Shown in pieces: positions 5,958 through 7,986 of a stretch of 7,986 nt of DNA (position 1 is the first letter of the stretch; the number at the start of each line of letters is the position of its first letter). The translations under genes and the position numbers were made by a program. This DNA is from Chitinophagaceae bacterium. GTDB lineage: Bacteria > Bacteroidota > Bacteroidia > Chitinophagales > Chitinophagaceae. The notes below the pieces were generated by a model. It worked only from the letters and a program-made list of their open reading frames with translations. It was not told the DNA's origin and ran no database searches. The DNA lies in NCBI GenBank assembly GCA_016786965.1, contig JAEUVL010000517.1, positions 1-7,986 of the forward strand, in the 5' to 3' direction.

Positions 5958-7625
5958 ATGGAAATTATAATGACGAATAAACGGTTATACAGATTCTTGT
6001 TTTTGGGATTGGGTATATTCTCTTTTGGGATCTCCAACGCCCAGAAAGATACGACCAAGAAAGGTGGTATAGATATCGTATCCAGTTTCAAGCCAGTGCT
6101 AAGGGAAGCTGCGAAGATCAATTTCAATGCCACTCCCCCTGCCGTAGACACGACAAAGGCCAAACTGAAATACGAGATACCTAACCAGAATTTATTATTT
6201 GCTTATCAACCAGGTGCATTAAAACCACTGGCGCTTGATATTGACACCAATGGGAAATTCAATAACAGCGGATATATTAAAGCCGGATTCGGAAGCCTTC
6301 GTACCCCCTATGTGCAGGCAGGCATTTCTTTTGGAGATGGTAAAACAGCGGGTTTGAATATCTATGCAAAGCATGTGGGTTCGGATGGGAAAAGGGATTT
6401 TCAAAAATTCGCCAATACCAATGTGAAACTGGCAGGCTATTTTAAATCAGGTAATAACCTTCAGTGGGATGCCAGTATAGGAATGAACCAGTTGCGTACC
6501 TATAAGTACGGTTACGAACCTGCAACATTGGTATTTCCAACGGATTCAATTAAACGAAATTACCAGACCATCAGCGGACGGCTGGCCATGCATAATATCA
6601 ACAAAACAGAATTCGGATTAACTTATGCTCCCGAGGTTAAGATAGATGTATTCAGTGATAACCTGAAGAATTCTGAAAGCAACACTGTGCTGAACCTGCC
6701 CTTACAAAAGGCAATAGACAAATCATTCGCTGTAAATCTTGGACTGACCTTTGATCTTACCCGTCTTTCACCTGATGGTAAGGCAGCATTTAATAATACT
6801 ATCTATTATATTTCTCCTTCTGTATTGTACAAGACATCAAAGCTGAATGTACAGGCAGGTATCAGGCCGTCATGGGATAATAAGTCATTTAAAATGTTCC
6901 CGAATATCCTTGCTGATATCAGTACGGAAGACAGGCGATTTACTTTCCAGGTGGGCTGGACAGGCTATATCCGCAAAACAACATTCCAATACCTGACCTC
7001 TCAAAATCCCTGGTTATGGTTGCCGGCTGAATTTAAAAATACCTGGATCGAGGAACGCTTTGCCGGTTTCAAGGGGTCTGTGGGTAATCATTTCAGCTAT
7101 GCTGCCAAAGTGGGTTTTAACAAGCTGAATAATCAGCCCTTGTTCATTAATGATACAACTGCTGCCGGTGATGGTAAATCATTCCGGGTAGTAAATGAAG
7201 GGCGGATCAATGTAGTGAACCTGGGCGGTGAATTAGGGTTTAATATCCATGAAAGGTTCTCCCTCATTACCGGGCTTACCTTTAACCAGTTCACAGGATT
7301 ACAAAACCAGGCAAAAGCCTGGGGGTTGATACCGTTGGAATTTAAAGCTGCCATGCGCCTGCAGGTAATTAAAGACCTGTGGCTGAAAACTGATCTCTAT
7401 GCATTCAATGGCGCACAGTACCTTAAAAAAGATAATACTTCAGACCGGCTTACCGGAGCAGTGGACCTGAGTGCCGGATTGGAATTCAAGATCACCAAGA
7501 ATATCAATTTGTGGGCACAGTTCAATAATGTTTTCAATAAGGAATACCAGCGCTGGAACCAATACCCGGTATATGGGTTCAACTTTGTCGGCGGAGTTGT
7601 ATTTTCGTTCGACCAAAAGAACTGA
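5958..7625 (+). CDS. TonB-receptor-like outer-membrane beta-barrel without plug domain
   Basis: A 555-residue outer-membrane protein. The signal peptide covers residues 1-28 (hydrophobic core FLFLGLGIFSFG, cleavage after S-N-A before Gln29). A short periplasmic N-terminal region follows, with the motif IDIVSSFKPVLREAAKIN at 38-55, which looks a little like a TonB-box region, and then a Pro-rich linker. From about residue 104 to the end the sequence is a run of alternating amphipathic strands with aromatic girdle residues. The last strands (NVFNKEYQRWNQYPVYGFNFVGGVVFSF) look like the C-terminus of TonB-dependent receptors, with a near-terminal Phe. The plug domain of about 120-150 residues and a carboxypeptidase-like domain are both absent, so active TonB-driven import is doubtful. 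The ATG at 5958 is used; an in-frame ATG at 5970 would remove four residues and also leaves an intact signal peptide. The TPR gene lies upstream and the HU-domain gene overlaps the stop by one base, which suggests that all three are co-expressed. Ligand and role are unknown. Confidence 0.9.
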   Translation: MEIIMTNKRLYRFLFLGLGIFSFGISNAQKDTTKKGGIDIVSSFKPVLREAAKINFNATPPAVDTTKAKLKYEIPNQNLLFAYQPGALKPLALDIDTNGKFNNSGYIKAGFGSLRTPYVQAGISFGDGKTAGLNIYAKHVGSDGKRDFQKFANTNVKLAGYFKSGNNLQWDASIGMNQLRTYKYGYEPATLVFPTDSIKRNYQTISGRLAMHNINKTEFGLTYAPEVKIDVFSDNLKNSESNTVLNLPLQKAIDKSFAVNLGLTFDLTRLSPDGKAAFNNTIYYISPSVLYKTSKLNVQAGIRPSWDNKSFKMFPNILADISTEDRRFTFQVGWTGYIRKTTFQYLTSQNPWLWLPAEFKNTWIEERFAGFKGSVGNHFSYAAKVGFNKLNNQPLFINDTTAAGDGKSFRVVNEGRINVVNLGGELGFNIHERFSLITGLTFNQFTGLQNQAKAWGLIPLEFKAAMRLQVIKDLWLKTDLYAFNGAQYLKKDNTSDRLTGAVDLSAGLEFKITKNINLWAQFNNVFNKEYQRWNQYPVYGFNFVGGVVFSFDQKN

Positions 7626-7986
7626 TGATGTACAGCGAACTGTTTCAATACCTTCTGCAACATAAAGAATTACCAGTGCCGGGCATCGGCACTTTTTTAT
7701 TGGAGAGACGATCAGCCACTGTTGATTTTCCTAACAAACAGATACTACCGCCCTCTTATGCTGTGACCATGCAGCATGGAGGCCACCTGCCGGGCAAGGG
7801 CTTCTTCAACTGGCTGGCATACACATGTGGCATTTCGGACAGGGAAGCCATCTTCCGCTTCAATGATTTTGCTTTTGCTATGAAAAAGCAACTGATGGAA
7901 GGAGATATTATTACCTGGAACAGAGTTGGTACATTAAGCAAAGGGCTTGGCGGGGATGTAAAATTTGTACCTGCAGCCGAGGAAGT
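7625..7986 (+). CDS. CCDC81-like HU-domain protein, 5' part (probable SPOR protein), cut by window end
   Basis: An open frame of at least 120 codons that runs off the window end, so the C-terminus is missing. The ATG at 7625 overlaps the barrel stop as TGATG (stop 7623-7625), suggesting translational coupling; a second ATG follows at 7628. Residues 1-59 (SELFQYLLQHKELPVPGIGTF near the start, then ILPPSYAVTMQHGG) match the pattern of the first prokaryotic CCDC81-like HU domain: a helix, a 'VPGhGxF' turn, then a 'PP' motif and a GG turn. Residues about 60-120 (FFNWLAYTCGISDREAIFRFN, then LMEGDIITWNRVGTL) look like the second HU domain. No signal peptide is visible, so the N-terminus should be cytoplasmic. 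Proteins with this pair in Bacteroidota often continue through a transmembrane helix to a C-terminal SPOR domain that binds denuded septal peptidoglycan; that part is expected but not seen here. Assignment is by motif recognition from memory. Confidence 0.82.
   Translation, partial: MMYSELFQYLLQHKELPVPGIGTFLLERRSATVDFPNKQILPPSYAVTMQHGGHLPGKGFFNWLAYTCGISDREAIFRFNDFAFAMKKQLMEGDIITWNRVGTLSKGLGGDVKFVPAAEE

Overview
The window looks like chromosomal DNA from a Bacteroidota bacterium, most likely a member of the Chitinophagaceae. The evidence is moderate GC content, A-rich rather than Shine-Dalgarno leaders before most start codons, and a set of envelope proteins typical of the phylum: a very long periplasmic TPR protein, a TonB-receptor-like barrel without a plug, and a protein with CCDC81-type HU domains. 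The genus assignment is an inference; no rRNA or other marker gene is present. I see no mobile element, CRISPR array, tRNA or rRNA gene.

Layout. A small two-helix membrane protein of the DUF6526 type (50-478, +) ends exactly where a minus-strand gene ends (stop at 479). The minus-strand block is transcribed from about 2569 down to 479 and looks like one operon: a hotdog-fold acyl-CoA thioesterase of the YbgC/FadM type (2159-2569), a site-2-protease-like M50 intramembrane metalloprotease (1097-2149, 9 bases downstream), and a small lipoprotein with an internal duplication (479-1048, 48 bases downstream). A 228-bp AT-rich divergent spacer (2570-2797) then separates this block from a plus-strand block.

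The plus-strand block holds a 1012-residue exported TPR solenoid (2798-5836), a 121-bp spacer with a heptad repeat and a small hairpin, a 555-residue plugless outer-membrane barrel (5958-7625), and, overlapping its stop codon by one base, the 5' part of a gene for a protein with two CCDC81-like HU domains (7625 to beyond the window end). Family members of that last type often carry a peptidoglycan-binding SPOR domain at the C-terminus, which would lie outside the window.

Working model (inference). The plus-strand genes form an uncharacterised envelope module: a periplasmic scaffold, an outer-membrane barrel and a possible peptidoglycan-binding partner. A YbgC-like thioesterase next to a periplasmic TPR protein recalls the ybgC-tol-pal-cpoB locus of Proteobacteria, although no TolQ/R/A/B or Pal gene is seen here. 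Two proteins had annotated-looking upstream TTG starts that I replaced by in-frame ATG codons: the M50 protease (2149) and the TPR protein (2798).
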